NCBI GenBank assembly: GCA_016937155.1
Contig: JAFGWM010000025.1
Coordinates: 1 to 64,000, forward strand
Length of the DNA: 64,000 bases
Source: Deltaproteobacteria bacterium
GTDB lineage: Bacteria; Myxococcota_A; Polyangia; HGW-17
Reading direction: 5' to 3'
The position numbers and the translations under genes are program-made. Shown here piece by piece: positions 1 to 9,953 of this stretch. Every line of letters begins with the position of its first letter. Position 1 is the stretch's first letter. The notes beneath the pieces are model-generated. The model saw only the letters and a program-made list of their open reading frames with translations, was not told the DNA's origin and did not search any database.

Positions 1-243
1 TCTGTGCTTTATGTCGATCAAAAAAGTTGATGCCCCTTTATTTTTTTCGTTTTATTTCAATAACTTAAATTTCCGGATGGGAACAAATTTGTTGAAAACA
101 AATACCCACCTGAAAAAGATGAAAAAATTTTAGTTCAGTATCAAACTCAGAACAACCTTCACATGAGACATAAGAAAATAATGCAACTCATTTCCAGCAA
201 ATAACAGTTTCCAATTGAGTCATGTTTTTACTACAACAGGAGA

Positions 244-1455
244 ATGCATACTTTATTTTTACAGATACAGATTATTACCATGACATCTTTGAGTATTTTC
301 TCATGCAGCAATATTGAGACGAACTCAAAAACCGGAGGAGGAGAACAAATTAGAGAAAATACTACTCAAGTGACATCCTCCTTATCAGAAATTGTGGAAA
401 CAAATCCTGTGGGAATTATGCACCAAAAAAAAACTTCAACGGTCAGAATTCCCGATAAAAGAATTTCTCATGTGAATAAAGTTGAAAAAATTCCCGATAA
501 AAAAACTCCGGAAGTTATATCGTCAGAAAAAGCAGCTCAACTTCTGTTTCCAGTTGGGGGAAAAAATAATAATGAGATCTGGAAGTTGAAACTGAAAAGC
601 TGTACCGGAACAGATTCTGAGAAAATCAGATGCCTTCTTCGCAAAAAATATTCGAAATATCCAAAAGCCCTTAAGCTTGCAATTGATTTTTATAACCGTT
701 TTGGAAATGTGGCCGGTGTCAGACCGGAGCAGACAGTTGACGGGGGATGGAGAGGGATTCTTAAAATGATTCCCAGACTGCCAGTTGGCAGAAAACACAG
801 ACATCTAGCAGGAGTACTGGCAAGTTTTAAAGAATATGAGATGTTTTTCAAATGGCTGTCTGAAAAAGGGAAAAAACACCCAAACTTCAGAATTACAAAC
901 ATATCCTTTAAATTTTATGTCACTCCTGGCAGAAAAACGCCATCGGCCAGTGCATGGAAATGGAATATTGCATACAATCTGAACGGTTCTCTACTTAAAA
1001 ACATGGATGGAATAAGGGAGACACTCTATCATGAGCTTTTTCACCTTAATGATGCAGTACACAATAACTGGTCAGAGAGAAAACTGAGAGTAACATATGA
1101 TTCAATTTTAGCTAAATGCCGAAAATACAGAGTCAGGGGTAACAGGCAAAGTCGCAGATATCAGAAGTGTCTTTTACCATATGCCCCATATAAAACAACT
1201 GTTCTGAAGGATAATGTTTTTTACGCCTTCCATCCTGAATCTGATGCAGGAGAATATGCAGCTGAACTGGCTGTGAGGTATTATCTTGAACATCGGGCAA
1301 TTTTGAAAAAGCTCCCCGAACATAAACATAAAAAAACACTTGGGTACAGTGCCAGAGGAAATTTTAAATGTGGACCAAAAGAAAACCTGCTTGTGTGGAA
1401 TCTGATCAGAGATGAATTCTTCGGTGGAAATGATTTAACACCTCCCTGTAAATAA
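244..1455 (+). CDS. Putative lipoprotein with HExxH metallopeptidase-like motif
   Basis: A predicted secreted lipoprotein of 403 residues. The N-terminus has a hydrophobic stretch ending in a lipobox-like SIFSC (Cys21), then a Lys/Ser/Thr-rich linker to about residue 95. The C-terminal half contains HELFH at residues 263-267, the zincin zinc-binding pattern, followed about 80 residues later by an acidic GEYAAE segment that could supply a third ligand. I do not recognise the family, so the peptidase role is inferred from the motif. The start is uncertain: AGGAG lies only one base before the ATG, and the next ATG (280) would leave almost no signal peptide. The 243 bases upstream are AT-rich and show no gene. 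Confidence 0.6.
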   Translation: MHTLFLQIQIITMTSLSIFSCSNIETNSKTGGGEQIRENTTQVTSSLSEIVETNPVGIMHQKKTSTVRIPDKRISHVNKVEKIPDKKTPEVISSEKAAQLLFPVGGKNNNEIWKLKLKSCTGTDSEKIRCLLRKKYSKYPKALKLAIDFYNRFGNVAGVRPEQTVDGGWRGILKMIPRLPVGRKHRHLAGVLASFKEYEMFFKWLSEKGKKHPNFRITNISFKFYVTPGRKTPSASAWKWNIAYNLNGSLLKNMDGIRETLYHELFHLNDAVHNNWSERKLRVTYDSILAKCRKYRVRGNRQSRRYQKCLLPYAPYKTTVLKDNVFYAFHPESDAGEYAAELAVRYYLEHRAILKKLPEHKHKKTLGYSARGNFKCGPKENLLVWNLIRDEFFGGNDLTPPCK

Positions 1456-1579
1456 ATTTACATTTTTTTCAACCATAAAACCCATTCCTGAAATCACTGA
1501 GTACTGTCTGTATAAAAAAAATATTGATGTTTTTTAATTCTGAAGTTATTTGATAACACACTAAAAGGAGGATCCACGT

Positions 1580-2218
1580 ATGTTAAACATTTCTAATCGA
1601 TATCTTACTTTGATTTTCTCAGTTTTATTCATTCTGATGGCATGTGACGACGACAGCAGCAATGAAAACAACACGACAAATAACACCACTAACAACACCA
1701 TAAATAACACAACTAACAACACCACAAATAATACAACTAACAACACGACAAATAACACCACAAATAATGCTCTGCCAAGATATGCATCTGAAATAACCGT
1801 CAACCTTCATGATGCTGCCCTTCAGAAAGTAAATATTATCGAGTATACCAGTGGTCCAGATATTGCGGACTGTCATTTTGGAATTAAAACAACCACAAGT
1901 GTTCCAGCAGTTGTATTATGTGATGGCACTGAAGTTTACAATGCAGGTGATGCTGACTTTTATACTGTTGATTCCGTGGAAACCGATGCAGTTTTTATCG
2001 CAGATGATGGTGAAACATACGCCATTGGTGATACATGGCAGGACGGTGGAGATGGAATTTCCGGCTTTAATATGACAGAAAACGTTTATGTATTAAAACT
2101 CCCTGATGGAAGTTATGGAAAAATGGAAGTCCTCAGCGCAGCTTCTGGTCTTGTTAAATTTCTGGTATTTTCAGATCCTGATGGTTCTGATGATCTCAGT
2201 TGTGAAGAGCCTCAGTAG
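1580..2218 (+). CDS. Lipoprotein with Asn/Thr linker, possibly HmuY-like
   Basis: A 212-residue lipoprotein. The signal peptide ends in ILMAC with Cys22 followed by three Asp, then an almost pure Asn/Thr linker (about residues 30-63), then a globular domain of about 145 residues. AGGAGG lies 8 bases before the ATG. The C-terminal part (YVLKLPDGSYGKMEVLSA, then a DGSDDL turn) resembles the end of HmuY-like domains, which bind haem or other ligands in Bacteroidetes and deltaproteobacterial lipoproteins. This is an inference from a short stretch, and the domain is shorter than usual. The gene stands alone and converges on the flavoprotein gene downstream. Confidence 0.65.
   Translation: MLNISNRYLTLIFSVLFILMACDDDSSNENNTTNNTTNNTINNTTNNTTNNTTNNTTNNTTNNALPRYASEITVNLHDAALQKVNIIEYTSGPDIADCHFGIKTTTSVPAVVLCDGTEVYNAGDADFYTVDSVETDAVFIADDGETYAIGDTWQDGGDGISGFNMTENVYVLKLPDGSYGKMEVLSAASGLVKFLVFSDPDGSDDLSCEEPQ
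1667..1768 (+). repeat. Imperfect 12-bp tandem repeat coding Asn-Asn-Thr-Thr
   Basis: About eight imperfect copies of a 12-base unit (AAC AAC ACC ACA and variants) code for the NNTT linker of the lipoprotein. The unit is a multiple of three, so slippage would lengthen or shorten the linker without a frameshift. The antisense strand reads as an open frame rich in Val/Leu, but that is only a shadow of the repeat. Confidence 0.85.
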
Positions 2219-2266
2219 TTAATTCTACAAATATAAATAATTTTTCCTGATACAAGTTAACAAATT

Positions 2267-3514
2267 TCAGATAACCGATTTTGCTGCCGCCATCCCGGCT
2301 GCGTGCCCTGTTGAGAAAGCGGCCTGAAGATTGTATCCGCCAGTCTGGGCATCAATATCCAGTACCTCACCGGCAAAATAAAGTCCCTTTATCTTTTTGG
2401 ATGCCATTGTTTTAGGATCAATTTCACTGAGGGAAACGCCACCTGCTGTAACAATTGCCTCATCTATAGGACGGCTTGAATCAATATGAATTGTATAGTT
2501 CTTTAACCACCACCCTAAGCGTTTTCTTTCTTTCGATGTCAATTGATTGATTTTCTTTTCGGGATTAATCGAAAGGGCACTGATACAAACTGGAATTAGT
2601 TTTATTGGCAGCAAACCGTTTAAAAGACTGCGAAAAGTGGAGTTTCCGGAATTATTTATATCTCTGAGTATTCTGGCATCAAGTTTTTGGGAGTCCAATG
2701 CTGGTTTAAGATCTATAACAATATCCACACTGTGCTTTTTCTCCATGGCGACTATCGCCTGAGAACTGAGGGCTAAAATTACCGGACCAGAGACACCACT
2801 TTCAGTGAAAACCAGATCACCAAACTTTTCATTTATCTTTTTACCGTTAGCATTGAGAGTGGCGTTGATATTAACAAGTTTCAGGTTGTTCAAATCATTT
2901 TTTGGCACATCACGGCTATCAAGTGGGACAAGGGCTCCATGTAAAGAAACAACAGTATGACCTGATTCTCTGGCAAAACGATATCCATCACCAGTGGATC
3001 CTGTTAAAGGATATGAACATCCACCAGTGGTCACTATAACATTCTTGCTTAAAATAATTCCTTCTGAAGAATGAACACCTTTCACGGTCAAATTCTCAAT
3101 TATTATGCCATCAACTGTAACTTCAGTCCGAATTACTGCTTTTTTACTTCTCGCCCATGATACCAGTGCATCAACAACATCGGTTGCATTACCACTTTCA
3201 GGGAAAACCCTTCCACCCCTCTCGAAAACTACCTCAACACCCATGCTTTCAAGTAATTCAATAAGTTCAGATGAAAAAAACCGTGCAAATGCCTGATGAA
3301 GAAAACGTCCATTTTTACCAAATTGAAGAATAAATTCCCCGATTGGGTCAGTGTTGGTGATATTACAACGGCCTTTACCGGATATTTTTATTTTTCTTCC
3401 GGGTCTGTTCATTTTTTCAAGAATGATGGTTTTTGCACCCTGAAAAGCAGAGGCGCCCCCTGCCATGAGTCCAGCCGCTCCTGCTCCGATAACCGTCACA
3501 TCATATTCGTTCAA
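2267..3514 (-). CDS. HI0933/YhiN-family NAD(P)/FAD-dependent oxidoreductase
   Basis: A flavoprotein of 415 residues, the normal length for the HI0933/YhiN (BaiN-like) family. The N-terminus has the dinucleotide motif GAGAAG (residues 11-16), followed by the family's KISGKGRCNITN segment. GGCSYP and the C-terminal FAGEVLDIDAQTGGYNLQ motif, which closes the FAD site, are present. The start is TTG at 3514 with GGAG 8 bases upstream; the nearby ATG is out of frame. The physiological substrate of the family is poorly defined, and nothing in the neighbourhood identifies it. Confidence 0.9.
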   Translation of the reverse strand: MNEYDVTVIGAGAAGLMAGGASAFQGAKTIILEKMNRPGRKIKISGKGRCNITNTDPIGEFILQFGKNGRFLHQAFARFFSSELIELLESMGVEVVFERGGRVFPESGNATDVVDALVSWARSKKAVIRTEVTVDGIIIENLTVKGVHSSEGIILSKNVIVTTGGCSYPLTGSTGDGYRFARESGHTVVSLHGALVPLDSRDVPKNDLNNLKLVNINATLNANGKKINEKFGDLVFTESGVSGPVILALSSQAIVAMEKKHSVDIVIDLKPALDSQKLDARILRDINNSGNSTFRSLLNGLLPIKLIPVCISALSINPEKKINQLTSKERKRLGWWLKNYTIHIDSSRPIDEAIVTAGGVSLSEIDPKTMASKKIKGLYFAGEVLDIDAQTGGYNLQAAFSTGHAAGMAAAKSVI

Positions 3515-3606
3515 AAGTAAACTCCATACTACAATTTTCTCAAATCACCTGAGAATATAGAAAAAACAGCAATTACCTAATGGAAAATATTCATAATTCA
3601 AATTTT

Positions 3607-5376
3607 TCACTTTTCACCTTGAATATCCACGATTGAATAAGAATTATGCATTATTTTTCTGCATTTTGAGAAAGCTTCTGAAATGTGTCTAAACTCATCT
3701 CCATTTTTTAGAGAGTCCATTTTCTCTGATATCATCGACAGAGAGATAACTCTGGAGCTCATAAGGTTATGACAGGTTACAACCACACTTTCGCTGTAGA
3801 ACAACTTTGAAATATAATTGATATCTTTTTTGGAAAGTATCCCATCTGTTTCTGATTCAATTAAAAAATTCAGACATCTATACAGGGTTGAATCCTGATG
3901 GTTTAATTTACAGACCTCAATAGCGTTTTCACACCAGATCAGGGCATCATCAAACCGTCCTATTCCCAGTGAAAGAAATAAAAGCAACTCTGAAACCGAA
4001 ATTGATGATTCTCCCGGGATTCCAATAAGTTCACCTACTTTATGGTCTCCACTATAACCAGAGTCACACAACTCTTCATATAAAACTTCACATTCATCTG
4101 ATTCAGCATTTTCAATATTTAAAAGAATATCGCGAACAGATCTGTAGCGGTTTTTATTGTTATAGACGAGTTCATGAACAGGATATATTTCTGACATACC
4201 CGGAATAATCAGGCGGCATACATCTACTCCCATCCAGTTGTATTGGGCCATATAGATTTCATAGCCCTCACTTTTAATTATATTTTCAAGGTAAGCCAGT
4301 TCTTCATTTCTACCACCCTCAAAACTCCAGCCTTTATAAGAGAAATCAGACGAGGACAGAAAATATTTCCAGTGTAAAAGTCCACTGGAATCAATAAAAT
4401 GTTCTTCAAGATTACCTGGATCTGCCACTAAAGCTTCATCGAAAACAGGAGATGGAAAAATATCAAGACTATCCAGATCCCGCCCCTGCAGCAGCTCCGT
4501 AAGAGTTCTTTCAAGGGCTACATGAAACCTTGGATGAGCTCCAAATGCTGCGTATACCCCAGAGTTTTTTCGATCAATAAGAGTTATGTTTACAACCGGA
4601 TATTTTCCTTCCAAAGATGCATCCTTGAAAAGAATCGAAAAGCCTGCAGATTCAAGAATTTTCTTTCCGTACTGTATATTTTTGTATTTGCTTAAAACAG
4701 CAGCAGGAATATCAGGAAGTGTAATTTTTTCTGCTATAATCCGGTTTTTAACATAACGTTCAATAATCTCAGAAAGAGCCTGGACTCGTGCTTCATTCAG
4801 GGAATTTCCAGCAGCCATTCCATTACTTACATAAAGGTTATCCAAAATATTCACCGGAAAATTAATAACTTTATTATCATTGAGTGAAGTAAATGGAAGA
4901 GTACAGATACTTCCTTTGGTTCCCACAGTATTGCTGTCCATAAGATGATTTGCATCAAGTTGTTCAAGGTAATTATAATAATTAATAAGCTTTTTATTTA
5001 GAACACCTTCCGGAATTGAAGCATCTCCTTCAACTTCAAACCATTTTTCGTCAGGAAAGAATTTCCATTTGGGAAATTCATCATCGATTCCTGCAAAACA
5101 ATAGTCAGCAAAAAAATATCCTGTGGAAAGTCTTTCGAAAAACTCACCATAGGCACTTGATAGTGCACCCTCCATGGAAATCCCTTTTCCATTGGTATAG
5201 AGATTATGACATTCTGAGTCCCTTACATGAACTGACCAGATGCTATCAATCGGATTCAACCACGAAACAACTTCTATTTTAAAACCATTTTTCCTAAAGG
5301 CTTTTTCGAAATTCTCTATCGTTTCTTTATAACTAATATCTTTTTCGGGTAAATTCATATCTGCTGTAATTTCCAA
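3607..5376 (-). CDS. ycaO: YcaO-domain protein, ribosomal S12 methylthiolation factor type
   Basis: The 589 residues match Escherichia coli YcaO in length and along the whole chain: the SWLNPIDSIWSVH N-terminus, NGKG, GEFFERLSTGYFF, NGMAAGNSLNEARVQALSEI and ERTLTELLQGRDL. The C-terminal TPR-like tail is also kept. YcaO-fold enzymes use ATP to activate amide carbonyls. This subfamily assists RimO in beta-methylthiolation of an Asp of ribosomal protein S12. No RimO gene is in the window. No peptide precursor or export gene lies nearby, so a RiPP role is unlikely. The start is TTG at 5376 preceded by GGGGAG at 7 bases. Confidence 0.92.
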   Translation of the reverse strand: MEITADMNLPEKDISYKETIENFEKAFRKNGFKIEVVSWLNPIDSIWSVHVRDSECHNLYTNGKGISMEGALSSAYGEFFERLSTGYFFADYCFAGIDDEFPKWKFFPDEKWFEVEGDASIPEGVLNKKLINYYNYLEQLDANHLMDSNTVGTKGSICTLPFTSLNDNKVINFPVNILDNLYVSNGMAAGNSLNEARVQALSEIIERYVKNRIIAEKITLPDIPAAVLSKYKNIQYGKKILESAGFSILFKDASLEGKYPVVNITLIDRKNSGVYAAFGAHPRFHVALERTLTELLQGRDLDSLDIFPSPVFDEALVADPGNLEEHFIDSSGLLHWKYFLSSSDFSYKGWSFEGGRNEELAYLENIIKSEGYEIYMAQYNWMGVDVCRLIIPGMSEIYPVHELVYNNKNRYRSVRDILLNIENAESDECEVLYEELCDSGYSGDHKVGELIGIPGESSISVSELLLFLSLGIGRFDDALIWCENAIEVCKLNHQDSTLYRCLNFLIESETDGILSKKDINYISKLFYSESVVVTCHNLMSSRVISLSMISEKMDSLKNGDEFRHISEAFSKCRKIMHNSYSIVDIQGEK

Positions 5377-5414
5377 TCATATTCTCCCCGTTCAAAAGTC
5401 CCGGAGTCAGTATT

Positions 5415-6809
5415 TTATGGCGTTTTTGTCTTTATTTTCTTCAACACTTTATCGTAGGGACGCAACATTCCTGGGATCATTTCCTTCATATAAAATCTAC
5501 GTCTGAATGGGGGAATTTTCAGAACTGAAGAAAGTAGAAACCTGAGAATACTCATATGTGGTTTTCCAGTTGGAAAGTCAAACAGTTTGTTACTCTTAAA
5601 ATGTTTATAATCGTATTCAAAAACAAAACCGAGACGTCCATATACCTCATCCCTGAACAGTTTATGAGCCCCAACAGCTGGAAATTTCATAAAGGGAATA
5701 TATTTTTCATTGAAATCATTCATCATCTCTACTGCCATTGAATCAATCATAGTATCAAGCAACTTGGAATCGTTCACTTCATCTGAGATAAACTCCAGAA
5801 TGGAATTATCACTGTGAAGTAAAAACCCTTCAAAAATCTCCCTGATAAATGGTCTTTTATTAAATCCTCCAGAGAACAGAAATCCCATAAATTTATTCTT
5901 AACCAGAGGAACATGACCATTATAAAAAAGTCTTGTGAGAAATTTTTGCCATTCTGCAGAGAAATATCCGTGACGGAGATCAGCTGCAATTACAAGCATA
6001 TCCGAAGGTACAATAATTTCTTCAACAATTTTACGATGATTATCCTTGTTATTAAAAATACATATCTGATCACCTGCGCACTTAAGACAGCCCATGCAAC
6101 CTGATACCAGTTCAGCTTCCCTGAGATGAACAATTCTTGGTGGAAATTTAAAATTGCCAGCAAACCTTTCAACCATTGAACCAAGATTTGAATCGGAACC
6201 ATGATCAGTCAAAATCACAACTGAACTTTCACCAGAATCAATTTCAGTACAAGCCTTACCAGGATTGTATCTGAATTCCGGAGAAATAATTTTTTCAAAC
6301 TGTTTGGGAGTTCGATGATTATTTTTCGACAATCGGATGGCTTTTTTCATAAAGCCAATCATTTTGGCAGCGCCCTCAGTCTTTGTCATATCCTCCATAT
6401 GAGCACTCAAACCGCAGGTGAAATTCATGTCCAAAATATCACACATCGATCTCACATAATCGTGAGATGTGTGATCAAAAAAGTGAATTGAAGTTGAAAA
6501 AAGAGCACCAGATTTACCACTGAAATGCTTATCAAGGTGCAAATCCTGTATAATCTCAAAAAACCTTAAATATGGAGCCGGGACACTCATGTAATATACT
6601 GGCCAAGCAAACAGAATCAGATCTGAATCATCAATAAATTTTAGTGTTTCAGATTTGTATTCGGAAGAATTTTCAAATTTTTTTATTTCTTTTGAAATAT
6701 AAACTGTCCTGAATTCCACTTCGGGAAAATTCATGGAAAAAAATTCGACATGTTTTTGCGTTATGCTGGTTTTACCCTTGGGACTTCCGTTGAAAACCAA
6801 AACTTTCAT
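5415..6809 (-). CDS. Tandem flavodoxin-like / iron-sulfur flavoprotein-like oxidoreductase
   Basis: The protein has 464 residues and two flavodoxin-fold regions. The first begins MKVLVFNGSPKGKTS, a phosphate-binding loop of NADPH-dependent FMN reductases, and has FAWPVYYMSVPAP around the flavin site. The second (from about residue 195) starts SVVILTDHGSDSNLGSM and has a Cys cluster GCMGCLKCAGDQIC like the 4Fe-4S motif of iron-sulfur flavoproteins. An electron-transfer role is therefore likely, with unknown partners. GGGAGA lies 7 bases before the ATG. It sits upstream of ycaO on the same strand with a 38-base gap, so the two may be cotranscribed. Confidence 0.75.
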   Translation of the reverse strand: MKVLVFNGSPKGKTSITQKHVEFFSMNFPEVEFRTVYISKEIKKFENSSEYKSETLKFIDDSDLILFAWPVYYMSVPAPYLRFFEIIQDLHLDKHFSGKSGALFSTSIHFFDHTSHDYVRSMCDILDMNFTCGLSAHMEDMTKTEGAAKMIGFMKKAIRLSKNNHRTPKQFEKIISPEFRYNPGKACTEIDSGESSVVILTDHGSDSNLGSMVERFAGNFKFPPRIVHLREAELVSGCMGCLKCAGDQICIFNNKDNHRKIVEEIIVPSDMLVIAADLRHGYFSAEWQKFLTRLFYNGHVPLVKNKFMGFLFSGGFNKRPFIREIFEGFLLHSDNSILEFISDEVNDSKLLDTMIDSMAVEMMNDFNEKYIPFMKFPAVGAHKLFRDEVYGRLGFVFEYDYKHFKSNKLFDFPTGKPHMSILRFLLSSVLKIPPFRRRFYMKEMIPGMLRPYDKVLKKIKTKTP

Positions 6810-6893
6810 TTTTTAATCTCCCACTTTAAAAATATCATATTTCATTACTGTTGAGCATATGATTCATCCTCTGAACTCTGCCTGATTGAATTT

Positions 6894-7809
6894 TCACCGG
6901 CTTTTCCGCCAGAATTTATTCCGTAATATTTTTAACAGTATTTTTCTGATTGCTACAGATATTTCTTTCTTCTCAAATGGTTTTCTAACCTCTGATATTT
7001 GATTTCTTGTAATTTTCCTGCTCAGACGAGAAACTGCGTCCTGTGATTATCATAAACTTTCTTTCAATAGTTGGAAAATTTGTAAACAGCCATTGACAGT
7101 ATCTGCCATCAGACCCCTGTACAAATACTTCAGATTTGTAATTATTTTTTTTAATTTTAGCCATGTATTTGATTTCATTGAATGACATATTAACAGCAAA
7201 ATCAATAACATTATTCAGATCATATGCCTCCAGTACATCCTTCTCTACCCTTGAAAATATACCAAAGCCCTTTTGGTTATATCCTTTGTTTTGTACAGAC
7301 CATCAAAAGTCTCTTTGAGTGTTTCATGTATATCTTCGGTATCTTCAGGATTCAGATAATTTAATATTTCATTGAAATCATCAGTTGACAGATTTTTGCG
7401 ATTATTACACTGCTTCAGTTTTTCAGTAACATCAGAAAGAATGCGTGGAAATTCTTTTTCAAGACTCGAAATGTTATATATCAGATAAGACAGTGGATTA
7501 TTGATTACATGCGCAATTCCTGCTGCAAGCATCCCCATGCTGGAGAGCCTGTCAGACAGAACAGGCATGCTCTGGAGATTCTTGATTTTTGTAAGATCCT
7601 GATCCATACAGAAATAATTTTTTCTTTTCATTTTGAACAGGTACTGCATGCAGGAGGATATTCCTTTGGGTATTGTGCTTTCCTATTATAAACAATTCCA
7701 AGGGGAGCCATACTACGGATATTATTTTTATTTGTAATCGGTTATGGAAAGAATGGAATATTGGGATATAATAACTCTGGTTTAAAATACTTCTGGATGG
7801 AGGAGACAA
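6894..7809 (-). pseudogene. Decayed PAS hybrid histidine kinase
   Basis: Remnants of one hybrid sensor kinase lie in order on the minus strand but in different frames. A PAS end (RNILLHAVPVQNEKKKLFLYG) is at about 7620-7700. HisKA follows with GMLAAGIAHVINNPL (about 7490-7535), where the usual H-E of the H-box has become H-V. A frame change near 7255 leads into FSRVEKDVLEAYDLNNV and a start of HATPase ending GSDGRYCQ near 7110. Most of the ATPase is then missing. The end of a receiver domain (KFMIITG, then after another shift KPFEKKEISVAIRKIL) runs to a stop at 6894. At least three frame changes and one internal deletion make it non-functional. Confidence 0.75.
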
Positions 7810-7812
7810 CTA

Positions 7813-9885
7813 ATGAAATCACTAAGATATTTTCTTGTATTTATTTTTCTGGCAATTTCATGTTCACCGGGTGTTCAACACAGCAGCAACAATGGTACAA
7901 ATAACACGAACAATCCTGATTGTGTTGATTCCGATGATGATACCATCTGTGACACCGATGAAGGAAAAGATGAGGGAAGAGATTCCGATAATGATGGTAT
8001 TCCGGATTATCTGGATCCCGATTCCGATGATGATGGTATTCCAGACAGTGTTGAAGCCGGTGATGCAGATAAAAGCACTCCCCCTGTTGATAGCAATTTT
8101 GACGGTGTTCCCGATTTCATTGATGAAGACAGTGATGGAAATGGTATTCCCGATAAAGACGAAGGGACAGCTGATATCGATGCTGATGGTCAGCCCAATT
8201 ATGTGGATCCCGATAACGATGGTGACTACATCAGAGACATAGATGAAATTGGGGTGGATCCCTATAATCCGAAAAACTCCGATGATGATATGATTCCTGA
8301 CTATAATGATATAGATTCAGATAATGACGGAATTGGAGATCTCTTTGAATCCAATTCGGATGCTGATGAAGATGGCATCCCAAATTTCAGAGATCTTGAT
8401 TCAGATGCTGATGGAATACTTGATGCGAATGAAGGTGGCACCGGAGGTGATCCTACGGTGGAACCCAAAGACAGTGATGACGATGATCACTATGATTTCC
8501 TTGATGCTGACTCGGATAATGATGGTCTTCCTGACAATCAGGAAGATGTAAATCACAATGGTATTGTTGATGGAACAGAAAGTGATCCTACCAAACCTGA
8601 CAGTGACGGAGATGGAGTAAATGACCTCATTGAAGTTGCAGCCGGTACAAATCCACAGGATGACACTGATAATCCCAGAGCAAATGGCGATTTCGTTTTC
8701 CTTGTTCCCTTTGAGGAAGATCCGGATCCAACTGAGGATGTTCTCAATTTCTCCACGGCATTCCAGAAACTTGATTTAATGTTTGTGGAGGATGTCTCCG
8801 GTTCAATGTCATCTGAAATAGGTTCCGTTTACGACGGGCTGTCTAACATGCTTGAAAATATCAGTTGTGCACCTGGTGATGATCCAAGTACTACACACTG
8901 TATTCCTGATGTGGAAAGCGGTGTTATTGTTTTCGGAGGACCAAGTTCCCCATCCAATGTCTACCAACTTTTAAAAGCGGTGGACGACAACAATCTTTTA
9001 GCGGACGCTGGTGATGACAACCTTTCCACTCAGCACATAATCCCCGATGATGACTGGTCAGGCGGAAGTGAGGATCCCATTACTGCAATGCGTGCGGCAG
9101 TTCAGGGAAGTTGTGGTTATGATTCATCAAGAGTTGGCCAGGGATGTTTCAGGCAGGGGGCTCTAAGACTTATTCTTCTTATCACTGATGAGGATGATGA
9201 TGAAGATGCGATGTATCCCAGTTTCCAATCGGCATGGGATGATCTGGTAGCTGCCAATGTGAGGATACTTCTTGACTTTGGAGCCAGCACAAGTTCTTCC
9301 GATCAGAATGATATATACAGTCTACTAAGCGGTGCTCAAAGTGGAGGTACTTATCTGGTGCCGACCCTGGATCTAAGCTCAATTGATATACCTGCATGTA
9401 ATAATCTTGGCTCAAATCCATTTTATAATAATCGTGCAATACTTCAGGGTTCTGACTCTAATGCAGGTGATGCCCTTACTTGTGCAGTACAGGCAATCGG
9501 TGCCTATATTCCTCAGGATGTTGAAGCCACTATTTTGAATTCACCTTCGAATGTTGACTATAACGGAAATCCTGTTGACGCACCTACTGAATTCATAGAT
9601 CACATAGAAGCGTTTATGGCTGGTGATGCCACATGCCCAAGCGGATACCAGACAACTGATGTGAACGGTGATACATACCCTGACAAATATCTGGGAGTAT
9701 TACCTGGAAATCCTGTTTGCTGGAAGATTTTCGTAAAACAGAATGTGACAGTGGAGGGAGCTCCTGAACCTCAGATGTTTACAGCAACCGTTGAAGTATA
9801 TGGTGAAGCAGGTGCACTCCTTGACACAAGAGATGTTTATTTCCTTGTTCCACCTGTGATCGAAGGACCCGGCGTTATAGAATAG
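7813..9885 (+). CDS. Lipoprotein with thrombospondin-3-like Ca repeats and VWA domain
   Basis: The 690-residue lipoprotein has a signal peptide ending AISC (Cys17), then from about residue 36 to 290 many Asp-rich repeats of the DSDNDGIPDYLD kind (thrombospondin type 3/EF-hand-like calcium loops). A von Willebrand A domain follows with a full MIDAS start DVSGS at residues 327-331. The C-terminal 150 residues look like a beta-rich extension. Repeats of this kind are known to bind calcium, and VWA domains bind protein or matrix ligands through a metal ion, so a surface adhesion or scaffold role is inferred. GGAGGAG precedes the ATG, and a perfect TATAAT at 7767-7772 is a candidate -10 box. Confidence 0.85.
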   Translation: MKSLRYFLVFIFLAISCSPGVQHSSNNGTNNTNNPDCVDSDDDTICDTDEGKDEGRDSDNDGIPDYLDPDSDDDGIPDSVEAGDADKSTPPVDSNFDGVPDFIDEDSDGNGIPDKDEGTADIDADGQPNYVDPDNDGDYIRDIDEIGVDPYNPKNSDDDMIPDYNDIDSDNDGIGDLFESNSDADEDGIPNFRDLDSDADGILDANEGGTGGDPTVEPKDSDDDDHYDFLDADSDNDGLPDNQEDVNHNGIVDGTESDPTKPDSDGDGVNDLIEVAAGTNPQDDTDNPRANGDFVFLVPFEEDPDPTEDVLNFSTAFQKLDLMFVEDVSGSMSSEIGSVYDGLSNMLENISCAPGDDPSTTHCIPDVESGVIVFGGPSSPSNVYQLLKAVDDNNLLADAGDDNLSTQHIIPDDDWSGGSEDPITAMRAAVQGSCGYDSSRVGQGCFRQGALRLILLITDEDDDEDAMYPSFQSAWDDLVAANVRILLDFGASTSSSDQNDIYSLLSGAQSGGTYLVPTLDLSSIDIPACNNLGSNPFYNNRAILQGSDSNAGDALTCAVQAIGAYIPQDVEATILNSPSNVDYNGNPVDAPTEFIDHIEAFMAGDATCPSGYQTTDVNGDTYPDKYLGVLPGNPVCWKIFVKQNVTVEGAPEPQMFTATVEVYGEAGALLDTRDVYFLVPPVIEGPGVIE

Positions 9886-9886
9886 T

Positions 9887-9916
9887 CCCCTGAGTAAAAT
9901 AATTACAGGGGTTTTT
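9887..9916 (+). terminator. Rho-independent terminator after the VWA lipoprotein
   Basis: CCCCTG (9887-9892) pairs with CAGGGG (9906-9911) around a 13-base AT-rich loop, followed directly by TTTTT. It lies just after the stop codon of the VWA lipoprotein and ends that transcript. Confidence 0.85.
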
Positions 9917-9953
9917 GAGAAATGAAGTAACTGAAAATATCAGGGAGAACAGT

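Noticed and set aside
1561-1803. Val/Leu-rich open frame antisense to the lipoprotein
   Set aside because: It is the complement of the Asn/Thr codon repeat and has no ribosome-binding site or independent support.
3607-6809. RiPP biosynthesis cluster based on YcaO
   Set aside because: The YcaO matches the S12-methylthiolation subfamily, and no precursor peptide, dehydrogenase partner or exporter is adjacent.
9915-9953. Upstream TTG start for the WYL regulator
   Set aside because: The TTG lies inside the terminator hairpin and T-run; the ATG at 9954 has a good ribosome-binding site.
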